This document shows, piece after piece, positions 22,382 to 34,600 of a stretch of DNA of 64,000 nt. A model generated the notes under the pieces. That model did no database searches, was not told the DNA's origin, and worked only from the letters and a program-made list of their open reading frames with translations. The stretch's first letter is position 1. Every line of letters begins with the position of its first letter. Source of the stretch: Selaginella moellendorffii (taxonomy: Eukaryota > Streptophyta > Lycopodiopsida > Selaginellales > Selaginellaceae); assembly GCF_000143415.4 (NCBI RefSeq), contig NW_003314269.1:1632395-1696394 (forward strand), read 5' to 3'. Both the position numbers and the translations under genes were made by a program.

Positions 22382-22416
22382 ATTAATCGATATTGTTTTC
22401 ACTTTTTGGGGAGCTA
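22382..22416 (+). repeat. 35-bp direct repeat, left copy
   Basis: Identical over 35 bases to 22559-22593, 177 bp apart. The unit ends tttttggggagcta. The intervening 142 bp begin with tgttgaa. It could be a remnant of local duplication or of a small inserted element. Confidence 0.85.
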
Positions 22417-22558
22417 TTGTTGAAATTAGATGCTCAGGTAGATGCTTAGCTAGGAAGCTAGGATGATGTGGCATTAGGCAGTTGCCACAGCCCATATATA
22501 TATAGCTTCATATATACAATATGAGCAGTCGTTGCCAGCAGTCGCTGCCTTTTTTATC

Positions 22559-22593
22559 ATTAATCGATATTGTTTTCACTTTTTGGGGAGCTA
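22559..22593 (+). repeat. 35-bp direct repeat, right copy
   Basis: Perfect copy of 22382-22416. The two flank a short segment carrying gttgccacagccc and an A/T-rich middle. Confidence 0.85.
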
Positions 22594-22934
22594 AGCAAGC
22601 AAAGATTCACGTCGGATTTTGCTGGATTGGATTCACCAGTTATCTAATGTTATAGTAGCAATGCCGTTTCACTCAAATCAATGCTTAGGTACATGGACAA
22701 GCATGAACAAATTCTCCACAACTTGTTACTTCAGTTTTATTTGGAAGTCAACTTTGCACACAATCTGACCCACGCATTGACATCATCGTCCACAGCAACT
22801 GGAAATGCTCCGCTAGCTAGAATCCAAGTCCCAATCGAGTTCCTGGAAGCATAAGAAAGAGCTGATGATCGTCTTCCATCCTTAGTTCCATTGAAATCTT
22901 TTTTCCACCACCATCCAAGCCAATCCAGATCCCA

Positions 22935-24038
22935 ATGGAAGTAGCTTCCAATGTCCGAGATCTCATCAAGCCTGCGAACTCCTCTCCACTACCACGAACG
23001 TCCATACTTCTCAGCTGCCTCGACCAGATTGCTCCTCGGGTCTACACGCCTTTCCTCTACGATTCGTCCCTTCCGACCAGCTCAAGCTATCCCTCTCCAA
23101 GACGCTCTCCCTCTTCTATCCGCTAGCCGGCCGCTACAAGCTTCTTCCCAATCAGGCCCCCGAGATCCAGTGTTGCGACTCCGGCATCGAGTTCTTCGAA
23201 GCGCTCGCCAGCAAATCTCTAGGCCTTCCCAACGCAAGAAACCACGGAACTTCCTCTTGTCTCGATCAAGCTCACTCGGTTCCTGTGCGGCCCAGGTAGC
23301 GACCCACCACAGCGCAGCCGATGGAGTTGCCACGGCCGATTTCGTGAAAGCCTGGGCGCTGATTTCCTCAGGCCAGGAGCATCGCGTCAATCCGCCACAC
23401 TTGGAACGATCCCTGCTCCTGCAACCTGACGCAATTCCACCGGAATCCACTCCAGCGGAGTACCAGATTGAGCCTCCGCCCTTCCCCGACCCCAGAAATG
23501 TGGAGCGCGCAATCCTCTCCTTCACGAGCAGCGGCATTCGGTCGCTGCTAAAGAGCGACACCACCGCGACTCTACCTGCGGCTCACCTCTGGATCGCGAT
23601 CACCCGCGCCAGAACCGAGCTCTCGCTTCTTCAACCGCATGAACGAGGCTAGGCTTCGCGGTGAATGGGAGAAAACGTTTCAATCCTCCAATTCCCGATG
23701 GTTTTCTGGGCAATGCGGTCTTTCTTGCAATCGCATCCTCCAGCGTCGAGCAGCTGCTTATCCACAGCCGCCTGGATTGCATCGAGGAAGTGCCCGCTAG
23801 AGATTTCGCTCTCCTTCCAGCGCTCGAATCTCGTGATCTCGAGCTGGCAGCGATTGGAGATGGCTGGCGCGGATCCGTAAGCGGCAAGCCGGTATTCGCT
23901 GGAACCATGGGAATTGTGTGGGCTGGAGTGGCCATCATCTTTCCCGAGATCGAAGGGAACGATCAACTTGTCGTCAACACAATGCTAAAGCGCCATCAAA
24001 TGGACGTTGTTCGCAGAGATCCTGGGCTCATAGTTTAG
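22935..24038 (+). pseudogene. BAHD acyltransferase, frameshifted
   Basis: This is a plant BAHD acyl-CoA transferase homologue broken into at least three reading frames. The start MEVASNVRDLIKPA opens the usual N-terminus; SLSKTLSLFYPLAGRYKLL (about 23090) is in the next frame. The active-site motif HHSAADGV (HxxxDG) is at about 23305 in a third. RFNPPIPDGFLGNA (about 23680) and a late SSWQRLEMAGADP segment, where the structural DFGWG motif should follow, lie in yet other frames. The order of blocks is correct and the catalytic His is kept, so decay seems recent. Enzymes of this family make hydroxycinnamoyl esters and related products. Sequencing errors could mimic one of the shifts but not all. 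Confidence 0.8.
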
Positions 24039-24199
24039 GGCAACTATTGACAAGAAAATCTCAGGGTCTATCGAAAGATGGGACGTTGGCAACCAGCCAT
24101 TCTTGATTCAACTTGAGCTTTGATCTTTGCTTATATATCAATAAACGTTTTACAATTCCTTAGAAACATTCAATGAACTTTAGCACGCTTCTTTCTCTG

Positions 24200-24842
24200 A
24201 GCGGATTTGTTTGGCTTCTCACACACACATCCATCTCTTTTTCGTTCTAGCTCGTTTTAGTTCTGCAGTTGTTGTTGGCAGCCACCAAAAATGTTTTCTA
24301 GAAAGATATTGGTATCTCGAAAATACAAAAAAAGAAAAAGAAAAGTAATAATTGTGAAAAGGAAATAGGAAATAGCAAGTTAGTTTATTACTGGCATTCA
24401 CTTTTAAGCCGCTTGAACTTTCTTCATGACCAGGCCAGGAGCACTTCTTTTCACACCACTCCAACTTGGCTGTTGCAGAACCTGATCGACCGTCAACCTC
24501 TATTTCAGATCCACAGCCAGCATCTTAGAAAGGAGATCCTCCTCTACAAACGAGAAAGGACCACCCCTTATCACACGAGATCTCCTCCCTTTCCCAGCAT
24601 CTCATATAAAATTGCTCCTAGTCCCCGCTGCCATGTAGAAACTGCCATCCTTGTTCTCCACCTCAGGTGGCAATGCCAAAGTTGTTGATCTCCACTTTGT
24701 CGCGCATGTTTAGCTTGGAGAGAATGTTGTCAAGCTTGAGATCCTAATGAACCACGCCCCTCAAATGCATCTCTTTGAGGGTCTTTACCAACTGCTTGAT
24801 GATTCTGGCTGCTTTCTCCTCACCCATCTTCTCGCAAATATA
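24200..24842 (-). pseudogene. CDPK/PPCK-like kinase pseudogene (block A, distal)
   Basis: Minus-strand pieces match the intact kinase at 58387-59322. EEKAARIIKQLVKTLKEMH is followed by VVH, an in-frame stop, then DLKLDNIL; further pieces are a degenerate activation part and EWCEKKCSWPG near 24450. The 3'-flank repeat core (ttgttggcagccacc) lies at 24264-24300. The N-lobe is gone, and the 5' side abuts the amidohydrolase 3' end. In order and strand it is the last member of the inverted block A. Confidence 0.8.
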
Positions 24843-24844
24843 AT

Positions 24845-27121
24845 TAACGAAATAATTTACCGAGTTTGGCATAACGCCTTGAAAGGAAGGCAATATTTCC
24901 ACCAACGAACGTAGCAACCACTCGAGAAAAATTGCCCGTGCCCTGTGCAAAAGGAGACTCTGACAACACCACAAAGTCGGCAAACTTTCCTGGCGTCAGT
25001 GACCCAACCAAATCCTCCAATGCAGCTGCATACGCAGCCAAGGATGTGTACCTGTAAATCCTTTCCTCGGGAATCCAGGGATGACTCCAGCCTGCAGGTG
25101 TTCTCTCCACGGCTGCACGGACCACTCCAAGTGGATTCACTGCTACCACCTTGAGACGAACCATTCACGTAACGCCGAAGAAAAACTATCTGACAGACAT
25201 ACAGGCCAGTCGGATCCTAAAGCAACCACGCTTCTGAGGAGGGAGCAGAGGTTATAAGATCCGCGTGAGCGCTTCTCACCAAGTTCCTTCACGGCGTAGT
25301 AAGCATCATCTAGAAGTTGCTCTGGCTGTGCAAAAATCCAGGGTAATGGAGGCAGCATGCATTCATCTGCTTACTTGCATCGATGCAGATATGGAGAACT
25401 TCCCAAATTTGAGGTGCGCTCCAGGTGAAAGGTGCTGTGCATGCTCTACCTGCAATCCCACGAGTTCAGTGATACAAACGTAGATTTGTTCATCGTTACT
25501 CTCAATCGATGTCCTTGACGAGGATGTTTAGAAATAGCGTCAGTGTAAATTCCAGTACATCATCGTTTGCTGCATCGCCAATCGCATGTACTGCTACCTG
25601 AAGTTCATGATTAAGCATCGGATCAAAGATCATCTAAGTACCTGTAATTTCGACTCAAAAGCAGCACTCACGGACTCGGAAAGCCAACTCAGATCGGCCA
25701 CACGGAGGCCAAAATTGTTTGGATCGATAAATTTGAATACCTCAGAAAAGCTACTTAATATTTACGTGACACCTGGTGAAAAAGAGCTGTTCCCGAGCCC
25801 AGCGATCCATCGGCAAAAGCTTTGACCCCATCAATGTGAACCAGTCGCTTATATGCCGTCCTCTCTCTTTTATCAGAGCCTGAAGAAAAAATTCAAGTAT
25901 CGTATAGTAAAATGACAATCAGAACTTACAGCGACTCGCGGCCAAGTCTCGAGTGGGAAGAAAAGTGCAGACCTCACAGTCATATTCCCGAGTGAGTCCA
26001 TCCATGTGTATACCTCTAGAGAAAGAATTTAGACGAGGAACATGATGTTTAAAATGGAATTACCTTCAACATCGTTCCATGAATCTTTGATTGATCCACC
26101 AGGAAAGTATGATCCGAAGTCAACTACTGAGGTGACGCCTTTAGAGACAGCATACTGGCTTGCTCTTGCCAGAGCCGCTCCAATGACGGTTTAGGAAGAC
26201 AAGAAGTTAACAATATCATAGCAGCATCAACGAGTAAACCAGTTGGAACTACAAAGAAGGATGTTAGAACCAACTTCTCTATAATTCAGATAGGAGAATA
26301 AAAACTGATCACCATCTTCATCTCTCACAATGCTCCCACCAACTGGATCGTCTTTAACGCTCTTCAAATCACAAATCTCCATGACAACTTTATTTACAAG
26401 GCCCATGTGACCGTCCATCCTGCTGAGCCACACCTGTGTGATACTATGAACGTCAGGTTTTTATAACCTCAAAACTACAACAAAAACTCACCGGATTGTT
26501 TTCGGTGACACTATCAATCCAGGATGAATCTGGCCACTCACCTCCCCAGTGTTCGTTGCTCCATCCAAATCCTTGAAGCCACTCATTTGGCTCGAGCCCT
26601 TCAAAAGAAGCGATGAATACTATACACTCAAGAAGAAAACAAATTCAAGAGCACCATGAGCAGCATGTTGAACTTTTTGTGTGAACTCTAGATGTGTGTG
26701 TTGAGGATCCAATCTTAGTAGCTGCAGGTAAGACGTTAGTTTCCCTTATTGTTTAAACTTAACATACCTGCAGGCCCCCAGGAATAAAGTGAACATGAGA
26801 ATCAATGAAACCAGGCACCACAAACTGCCCCTCGAGATCACGGAATTCGGTATCAGAACAGGCAACGTCCTACAAGCATGAAAATTCGTGAATAGAGATA
26901 CCGAGGAAAACAAACGCTTATCTTGACAGCCCACGCGTAAGGATTCTTCCCCGTCTCACAGCCATGGATTCTGCCCATGGAACATCCTTGTCTGCAGTCC
27001 AGATACTGCAGTTCGTGATGACAAAATCAGCCGGTGCTCCTGGAATTCGTTTCCAAGATAGAAGAGCTGCTACGGCTAGGGACAGCAGCACTATCCCAAG
27101 TGAAGTTGCTAACGAACCCAT
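24845..27121 (-). pseudogene. YtcJ/LAF3-like amidohydrolase, block A copy (disabled)
   Basis: Many exons are conserved with the copy at 62682 onward. The ATG at 27121 is followed by a hydrophobic anchor. Later blocks include VVPGFIDSHVHFIPGGLQ (metal-binding HxH), EWLQGFGWSNEHWGG, VWLSRMDGHMGL and GVTSVVDFGSYFPGGS, then VALGSDWPV and GSLTPGKFADFVVL at the C-terminal end. Lesions: in exon 1 one base is added and about 11 bases lost relative to the other copy, and the donor GT reads AT (near 26922). Around 25500-25700 the frame is also broken with stops. The family hydrolyses C-N bonds of unknown substrates; Arabidopsis LAF3 acts in phytochrome A signalling. Splicing around the damage is possible but unlikely. 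Confidence 0.8.
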
Positions 27122-27270
27122 CACGACTGTCTAGGGCCAGTTAGCTTTAACATTTAAATACACACTAGCTGCTTTTATCTGCATCCAAAGGAGACCCGAT
27201 TCGATAAAATGTACTCGAAAGGATACCTGAGAAGCGCCTTGTTTCAAAATTGATTTACAAAAGCTCACCG

Positions 27271-29205
27271 TCAGTGAAGCTTATATCCCAGAAATTTCTC
27301 CATGACACTGTCCAAAGCCTGAGACAAAAGCACCGTTTAACAGCAGCGAAATAGCTTCAGAATCTTTACCTTTGATGCGAACGCTTCCTTCCTATCGAGG
27401 AGCGCAGCCATTGCGACACTGGAGTCGTCAAAAACACTGTAAAAGTGCTTGTAGAACTCTCCTCTGTCAAAACCAAAGCCATAACAACGTAAAATCAACA
27501 GCATCCTACAAGTTCCTTACTGTGATGCTTCAGAAGCAATCGAGTCCATCTCTTCAAACTGTTTTGTCAAAAGTTCTGCAGCGACAGGACTGAGAGCATG
27601 CAATACGAGTGCTTCTAGTGAACGAGGAAATGTAGTCTGCAAATGCACAACTTGTTAGCGACAATCATAGCATACAGTGCCTCGCACTTACCACCATCGT
27701 AAGAAAGATTCGACGAAGGCTTCGAGGGCTCGTATTTAGAAACACATTTGCGACAGGATCGTCCTCACAATTGCCATTGTTCACTGCGACCGCTACGCAG
27801 GATAGTATGACGTGAAGTTGTTTTGTTTCTAGTGAACTCAAGCTGTTCACGGTAAGATCTTCTACTCCTTGCACGTCATCAAGATCACCTTCTACATCCA
27901 CGTGAGGATTCCATCCGAGCATCGATCTCTGTAGAACAATATAAGTAAATTGCATCGACAATTGTTGCTTGTTGACCTTTTCGGCGTCCAAAAGACTGGA
28001 AAACGAAAGAAGCTGTGAAAAACTCAAGAGCAACATTTGCTTACCTCATTAAAATCCTCCGCAAGTAATATGAATCCATGGGCGTGTCGAATGCGTAAGA
28101 TTGTTTAGACGCCCACCAAAAGTTTACGGCAATGGTTAGAGCAGCACTGTCCACTTGGTGGAACCAAGCCTCTGGTATAAAAACTGCACTGCCAGCATCG
28201 ACTACCAGAACCAGACTGTGTTTTGATGCATCTCTAAAGCGTGGATATTTCTGGTAGTCTGGTTCAACAAAGTTCACCTCGCTGAATAGAAACAGGAATA
28301 AAAGAAGTGTATCTTTTTCTATAAAAACAAATACCTATGGTTCGAAGCTTCTCCATACAGTGGCTTGGGGTACAGGTATGGCGCCGCATCAGGAGGCCAC
28401 AGAGTAACTGCAACAAATACAACACTGAAACATGCCACGCATGAAAAAGCTCTACCTTTCTTCTGACCCATCACGACTCCAAGCACATTGCGGTATGGAT
28501 CATAATGTATGCTTGACCGAGAAGACGTCGAACTCATCCAAAGGTTGATGTTTGAGACCGCATCCTCGTCCAGGAACTCTGGCTGAGCACGATAAGTGTC
28601 ACAAAAACACAGAAAAAAGTAGACGAAGAAAATATGATACCACGGAGATTTCGGATTCCAGAGAAGCGAGCGGAGGTTTCTCCGTTGAGTCTTTCACGCG
28701 TATAGGAACCTGCAGTGATATCCTTAATATCGGCAACACGAACAACAAGCTTAAATCCTAACCTGTGCCAGATAAAACTGATCGTTGTGCTCTCCAGGTG
28801 ACAAAACCATGTCTAGATATTCTCTGAAAGGCAACGCCACCTAAGGAAGAACAAGTTTAAGAACAAAAGACAAGGAATCAAAGAAATAATACAAACTCTT
28901 TCATGGCTTCTAATATCACCGTAGAACCATCGGTGCTCACCATTGCTTGCACTAGAGGTTCTCCTGCGATTTCCTTGAGAAGAGGTCTAATCCCTGCTCT
29001 AGAACACGAAAGTCCTCACCTTAAGATGTTCGACACCGCCAGTGGCTGGATTCCACCGCTCAAATGCGGGCCATTGCCGCAGAATCCCTGGAAAAACCTG
29101 CCAGAAGCTCCAGCAATTCGACGCGTCTTGGGTTACCTCGGGAATGTTTCGAGCTGCCATCTCCCGGAATTCGTCCCTCGACGGTGGGCGCCAATTTTCC
29201 CCCAT
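27271..29205 (-). pseudogene. JMJ31-like JmjC protein, block A copy (frameshifted)
   Basis: Same exon order as the intact copy at 60592-62532, with the ATG at 29205 and the stop at 27271-27273. The catalytic part is well kept: SIHYDPYRNVLGVVMGQKK (HxD iron ligands), LWPPDAAPYLYP, and the distal His in WFHQVDSAALTIAVNFWW. However, at about 28918-28925 seven bases present in the other copy are missing, which shifts the frame within the segment that should read GDIRSHERV. That makes the full protein impossible unless start or splice usage changes. Read by eye; expression could still yield a short JmjC piece. Confidence 0.75.
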
Positions 29206-29244
29206 AGCCTAACGTTAAAAATGAAGAACCCTAGCTAGGAGGTA

Positions 29245-30085
29245 AGAGGATTTTGGGCTAGTGTATGCGAATGCGGCAGCGTCGGCGAGGCGCGGGAGAT
29301 CTTCGACGGCATGGACGATCACAGCAAGAACAGGTTCTCCTGGATCACGATGCTCACCGTCTACGCGCACAACGGCAGGCCCTGGGACGCCAAGAATCTC
29401 TTCGATCGCATCCCCGGCGGCAGAGATTCCGTGGCGTGGAGTTGCCTCATCGGCGCATTTGTCAAGATCGGGGATCTTGAGCACGCAAGGCGCGTCTTCG
29501 ATCTCCTCCCGCGCTGGACCGTCGTCACAACCACGGCAATCCTTGTGGCGCTGGCGAAGCGTGGCAAGGCCGAGGACGCCAAAGCGATGTTCTTGGCGAT
29601 GCCGAGAGAGATCTCGTCGCCTGGAACGCGATGATCACCGCATATGCCCAGAATGGGAATCTCCAGGTAGCGCAGGCGATGTTCTTACGGATGCCCGCTA
29701 GGAACTGCATCTCCTGCAACGCGATCTTCGATGGATGCGCCCAAAGCGAGGAAAGCACTGGCCAAGAAGGTCTTCGATTCGATGCCCCAGCGAGAGGTGG
29801 TGTCATGGACATGAGCGGGCGTTTGGAGGAGCTGCCGGCCTTGAACATCGTCTGGTGGAACGTGATGATCCAGGCGTTCGCGGACAATCTCCTGGTTGAC
29901 GAAGCCAAGGAGCGCTTCAATCGAGCGAGCACGACTTCGTGTCATGCACGGCCTACTCGCAAACCAGCCAGATCTTCCTCGCGAGAGCAGCCGTCGATCG
30001 AATTCCCCAGCGCGATGTGGTGTCCTGCCAGTCGTATGCAAAAGCATGGATCAAGCGGACTCTTCCTTCCCGACTGATCTCAAGA
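29245..30085 (+). pseudogene. PPR gene fragment (block A copy)
   Basis: Near-identical to the N-terminal third of the intact PPR gene at 53789-56092, starting within ECGSVGEAREIFDGMDDHS and passing through NRFSWITMLTVYAHNGRPW and SVAWSCLIGAFVKIG. Several deletions and frameshifts occur (about 29600, 29740, 29800, 29935). After about 30030 it turns into unrelated sequence. The same deletions occur in the fragment at 59700-60532, showing that both descend from one already broken copy. It is head-to-head with the JMJ31-like copy, as in unit C. Confidence 0.85.
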
Positions 30086-30169
30086 TATGAAGTTCCCCAA
30101 TGATTTCAAGAAATTGTTAGATTAGCAGTGATCAATAGCCATTCTCGATTTATATATGGATAGACTTTT

Positions 30170-30330
30170 TTTAATTCTTTCTTGAGGGAAGACTTCCCTT
30201 GTTTCTTAAAGAAGAGCGGCATAGCTTTGTGTGTAACACGTTTGCATCTATCTCGGCATTTGCTTGGATCTCGTTTTTGTTCCACGATTGTTCTCGGCAG
30301 CCACCAAAAAAGTTTTTCCAGACAGAGACA
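30170..30330 (-). repeat. Kinase 3'-flank repeat, block A
   Basis: The minus-strand counterpart of 59445-59610. The core ttctcggcagccaccaaaaa is at about 30291-30310, and the sequence downstream of the kinase pseudogene matches that copy nearly base for base. Confidence 0.85.
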
Positions 30331-30450
30331 CGAGAGATGTCGATGATGTCCGGAGGATACAAAAACGAACCCAAGCAAATGAAGTTAGTAACTGCGAATA
30401 CGAGAAATAGGAAATGGCAAGTGTGCTTACCGGACTGACTGCTGCCACTT

Positions 30451-31361
30451 TTAAACCGCTCGAACTTTCTTCACGACCAAGTCCTTGTCGAGGCCAGGAG
30501 CACTCCTTTTCGCACCACAGGGCCTCCTCCACGTCCTGTAGATCTTACTGCTGCTGCTTCTGCAAGGGTGTTGTAGAACCTGATCGACTGTCAGCCTTTG
30601 TTTCGGATCCACAGCCAGCATCTTGTCAAGGAGATCCTCCGCTACAAACGAGAAAGGACCAACCGGGGATGCCCCCTGTCGCACACAATCAAATGCTTCA
30701 CTCGGCTGATATCCTCCCTTTCCCAGCATCTCGTATAAAATTGCTCCAAGCCCCCACACGTCGATAGCTGCTGTGTAGAAGCTCCCATCCTTGTTCTCTG
30801 CCACCTCGGGTGCCATGTACTTTGCCGTGCCACAGTACTGCAACATCTCCTCAGGGTCGTCTGTGGCAATACCAAAGTCACTAATCACCACTTTGTCGCG
30901 CGCGTCTAGCTTGAAAAGGATGTTGCCCGGCTTGAGATCCCGGTGAATTATGCCTCTCGAATGCATCTCTTTGAGAGTCTCTGCCAGCTGCTTGACAATC
31001 TGAGCTGCTTCTTCTTCGCTCATCCGCCCGGAAACGCGCAAGCAATCAGCAAGACTAGATCCACATAGTTCCATAATAATACTCCCAAAACACTGTCCTC
31101 CATCTCTCTCCTTGATGAAATCTCTGAAGGAGACAACTCCAGGGCAGCCCCGGAGCTTGGCCATGATCCCAACTTCTCTCTCAGCGTCGCTCCCTGATCG
31201 AAATGCCTTGGCTGCATATGACTTGTGACCGTCCAGATTCTGGAGCGCCCCTGGCTGCCACACCCTAGCGTCCTACCTTTCTCAAAACCTCGCTGCCTTA
31301 ACATATGAATGCTGAGAAGTTTTTTGCAATCTTCCTCTCTAAACTCACTAACCACCCTTAT
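30451..31361 (-). pseudogene. CDPK/PPCK-like kinase pseudogene (block A)
   Basis: Nearly identical to the kinase at 58387-59322, but disabled three ways. The start codon is ATA (31361-31359) in place of ATG. Eleven bases are missing just after the glycine loop (about 31247), which shifts the frame and removes HVFV. A 15-base in-frame deletion removes WIVKL before the basic tail. The remainder stays open from about 31240 to the TAA at 30451, with HRDLKPGNIL, VVISDFGIAT and APEVAENKDG unchanged. The good preservation suggests a recent event. Confidence 0.88.
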
Positions 31362-31469
31362 CGCTCTTACAAGCTTTGTTTTCACCTCAAGAAAATAAAC
31401 CCTAGTTTCTTCTAACAAATTTAACTACATGGCTAAGATGGTGTTTGATCGACGGCGATGATGTGCTGT

Positions 31470-31630
31470 GTTTTTTCAAATAGCACAACGCTTAAGAAAG
31501 GAATGCCTTATATTTCCACCAACGAAAGTAGCAACCACTCAAGGAAAAACTGCTGAGGATGTGTACCTGTGAATCCAAAAACAAGGACTGCATTTCAGTA
31601 TCTCATCATTTTTCTCTTATCCTGCCACTG
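31470..31630 (-). pseudogene. Amidohydrolase 3'-end fragment at duplication edge
   Basis: Matches 58126-58262 on the opposite strand: the end of the amidohydrolase, including the FVGGN-type ending and the intron whose sequence starts at ctgccactgc. Similarity stops at about 31630, where A+T-rich DNA begins. It therefore marks one breakpoint of the inverted duplication. Confidence 0.75.
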
Positions 31631-34600
31631 CATATCACTTACTCCCATTTGGATCAAATGACTTCCATGATCCAAGACACAATTGATAAATTTCTTAGCA
31701 CCCTAAGCAGGAACCATGTGTCAATTCCCAAGTTTTGTGACTTTGTTAAATTAGATCCAATTTGTATGTAATCACTTTGGATGAAAAATACAAAGTTAAA
31801 ATAGAATTTTCATCAATGCCTAAATTGTTATACTAACCTTAGTATATCTTTTAAAGGCTTCAAAGAGTTGTTATTCCTTTTTCACAAAAATTGGTCATAG
31901 GAGTGAAATTGAGCTCGAAATCATACCCTACACTTTTTCTTTGTAATCAAAGATTATACAAGAGGAAACTAATTTAAAAAAATGTTTTAAAAGAGCATAA
32001 TAACAAAGGTAGATTTTGCCTCAGCTTTATTGTTGCCATAACAATAAAGAATAAACTAGATAAAAGAGACTATAGAAAAATGAGAACTATGAAATGAAAG
32101 CAAAAATGAGAGCAAAAATAAACACTAGAGAATGAGAGACAAGACCAAAAGGGATGTTACTTTTAAGTGAAATTTTTGTAATGTGTGATAAAGAATGTGT
32201 TAGTTTACATGTAAAGAGAGGCTTGATCATTTGATTTTTAAGGCATAATAATATGGATTGGGATTTAGCTAATCTAAATTGTATAATGTTTTGAGCTACA
32301 TGAATGCCCTTTCCAATTCCAGAAGAAAAAAAGGGATCTAGATAGTCTACCACTATTTCTTGTCATACTTCTAAAAGATTTTTTTGTAAATGCTTTGTTT
32401 GCAACTGTGATGCCTCTAGTCTCCTCATCTTCCCCAGCTCCCAATATCAATCCATCAAGAATTCTAGAGGAATAAATTACACTTTGGATCCTTAGAGCTT
32501 TGCTAGGAGATAGACAAAAAATAAAAAAAGAGTAGATAGAGAAATGATTTTCTCCTTTATTTCCAAGGTGTATGCTTGTAGAATTCTCCCAGAATGGCAA
32601 TCTGGATCTAAATTTGCCTGACCTAATTTTAAGGCATAAGCTATATGTCATTGTATTCTTGCAAGACAATGTTGTGGATGACGGTAATCAAAACCTAGAA
32701 ATGTCTTCAATAAAATGTTTAAGAGGACCATAGTCAATTATGCAAAATTGCTTATGCTTGAGGAAGTGGGGATTTGCCATTGGCTCATTTTGAGACCATA
32801 TTTGACATGGCATCCCAATCAACCTATAGGTGGTGCTAGTTGCAGCCATTTTATAGTTGACATTTCAATGTATGTCCATGCATACATAACTATATACTAC
32901 TATATTAATAATGGTATTGGCAATTGGAGGGAAGGGCACAATAGCTGGAGGAGAGCAATTGGAAGCACTGGCTGCTTGGTTTGTGGCTTGAGTTATGTTT
33001 ATAGCAACTACTGAAATTAGAAGGATTGGTTAGAGGGTGGTTTGTGAAGTTAAAGGTGTTAACTGAAGAGTTGTGGTAGTGTAATGCACTCTATCTTTTT
33101 CCCCTTTGAAAAGGGCCAATTGCTTAATGAAAGAACTTTTAGTGGTTATTTTATCCCTAAGGTTCCAAAGATCTACGATGATAATACATTTAAATTTCAT
33201 CCCATGATCACATATATTACAAGTAACAATAGAGTTAGAAACATTAGCTGGAAGCTAGAGCTAGAGGTGTTCCTGGGCAAAGACAAGGTTTTCATTAGCA
33301 ACTGGAGGAGATGATGTGGCTAGGTGGTGGCATGAGGCCAACTCTCAATGCTTAGGTGAGTTTATGAGATCCCATTTTTCTGTAGAGTGTAAGTTTGTTT
33401 GCTATCTTGTTTCATTGATAAAACAAATGGCAAGGAAATTTCATTCATATGGTGTGTGTTGTTGAAATCATTTAGCAAGCTTTTGATTTAAATTTAACAG
33501 ACTTTGTTGATTACATTTCTTCCGAGATGCTACAGTACAAAACCATGCAAGTGGTTGTTTTAAGTCTTGGATGGCCATGGGCAAAGCTTTATCAGGTTCT
33601 AGAAGGGAGTGATTGGAGGGGTATATTTTACACAGACACATTCCAGAAGATGGTATGGGTGTACTCCCTCTTGATGAAGCTGGTTAGGGGTGTGGAGGGC
33701 CATGTCAATGCTATTTAAAACAAGTTTTTGAGCTGGACAAGAAAATATTAGAAAGGTACTCCATGTTATTGATGCATAAATGGTGATACATGCATATTAA
33801 AGTGGTCATACTCCATAACCCACCTGATACTTTACTGGCACATTGATTGCAAGTTTATTTTTATGTTTTAATGTGCTTTTGTATGAATCAAATTTTTTTC
33901 CGCAGGCCATTATAAGCTTGAGCCTTGGAAAATCTACACCCATGCTATGCATCAACTTTATATAGTCTCTCATTGCATAGCAAATACGAAGTCATTTTCA
34001 TATATAGTAGCAGTCTAGAAATATGAGAGGTATGTGCTCAAAAAAGTTTAATAGCATTGAAGCCAATTTGAGCACAACCTAGCATGTTAGAACCTTTATA
34101 TAATACGTTCCTGCAATTGGGTCTACCATTCTGGCCTTCCAACCAGCTGGCAAACACTCAGAATGAGTTGTTAGGTCAGCTTGTATCACAAAATTCATGT
34201 ACTCTTTTTCAAGATCATTCCATTGTTGAAGGAAAATGAATTTTACTTATTAGAGGTATGTCTGTGCAACTTTGAAGCTTTTTTTCTCGTGGTAGCATCT
34301 CAAAACAGTCTTATAGCCTTAAAGTAGATCTGAACAAACCCTTGAGGAGTACAAGGTGCTACTCAACCTTACCATAGAGTGTGACATCGTGGATGTCCAA
34401 CAAAAGCCCATGCCCTTGTTGTGCTTCACTGGCAAGACATAGACAATATATCCAAGATTACTTCCATGTCAAACTCCTTCACAAAGGTTTCCATGAAGCT
34501 CAATCATAAGATACTCAGCCATATTCAACCACGAGTAGTTGAACCATGTTACTAGATCAAAGTTCAAGGTTGCAATTGTAGTTCTTTGGTCTCTTTGGTC

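Larger units (their letters stand above)
21788..22934. other. Non-coding gap with direct repeat
   Basis: No gene recognised. It contains short A/T tracts, a tatatata run (22495-22502) and a 35-bp perfect direct repeat listed separately. The last part (22850-22934) probably holds the leader of the acyltransferase remnant. Confidence 0.5.
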
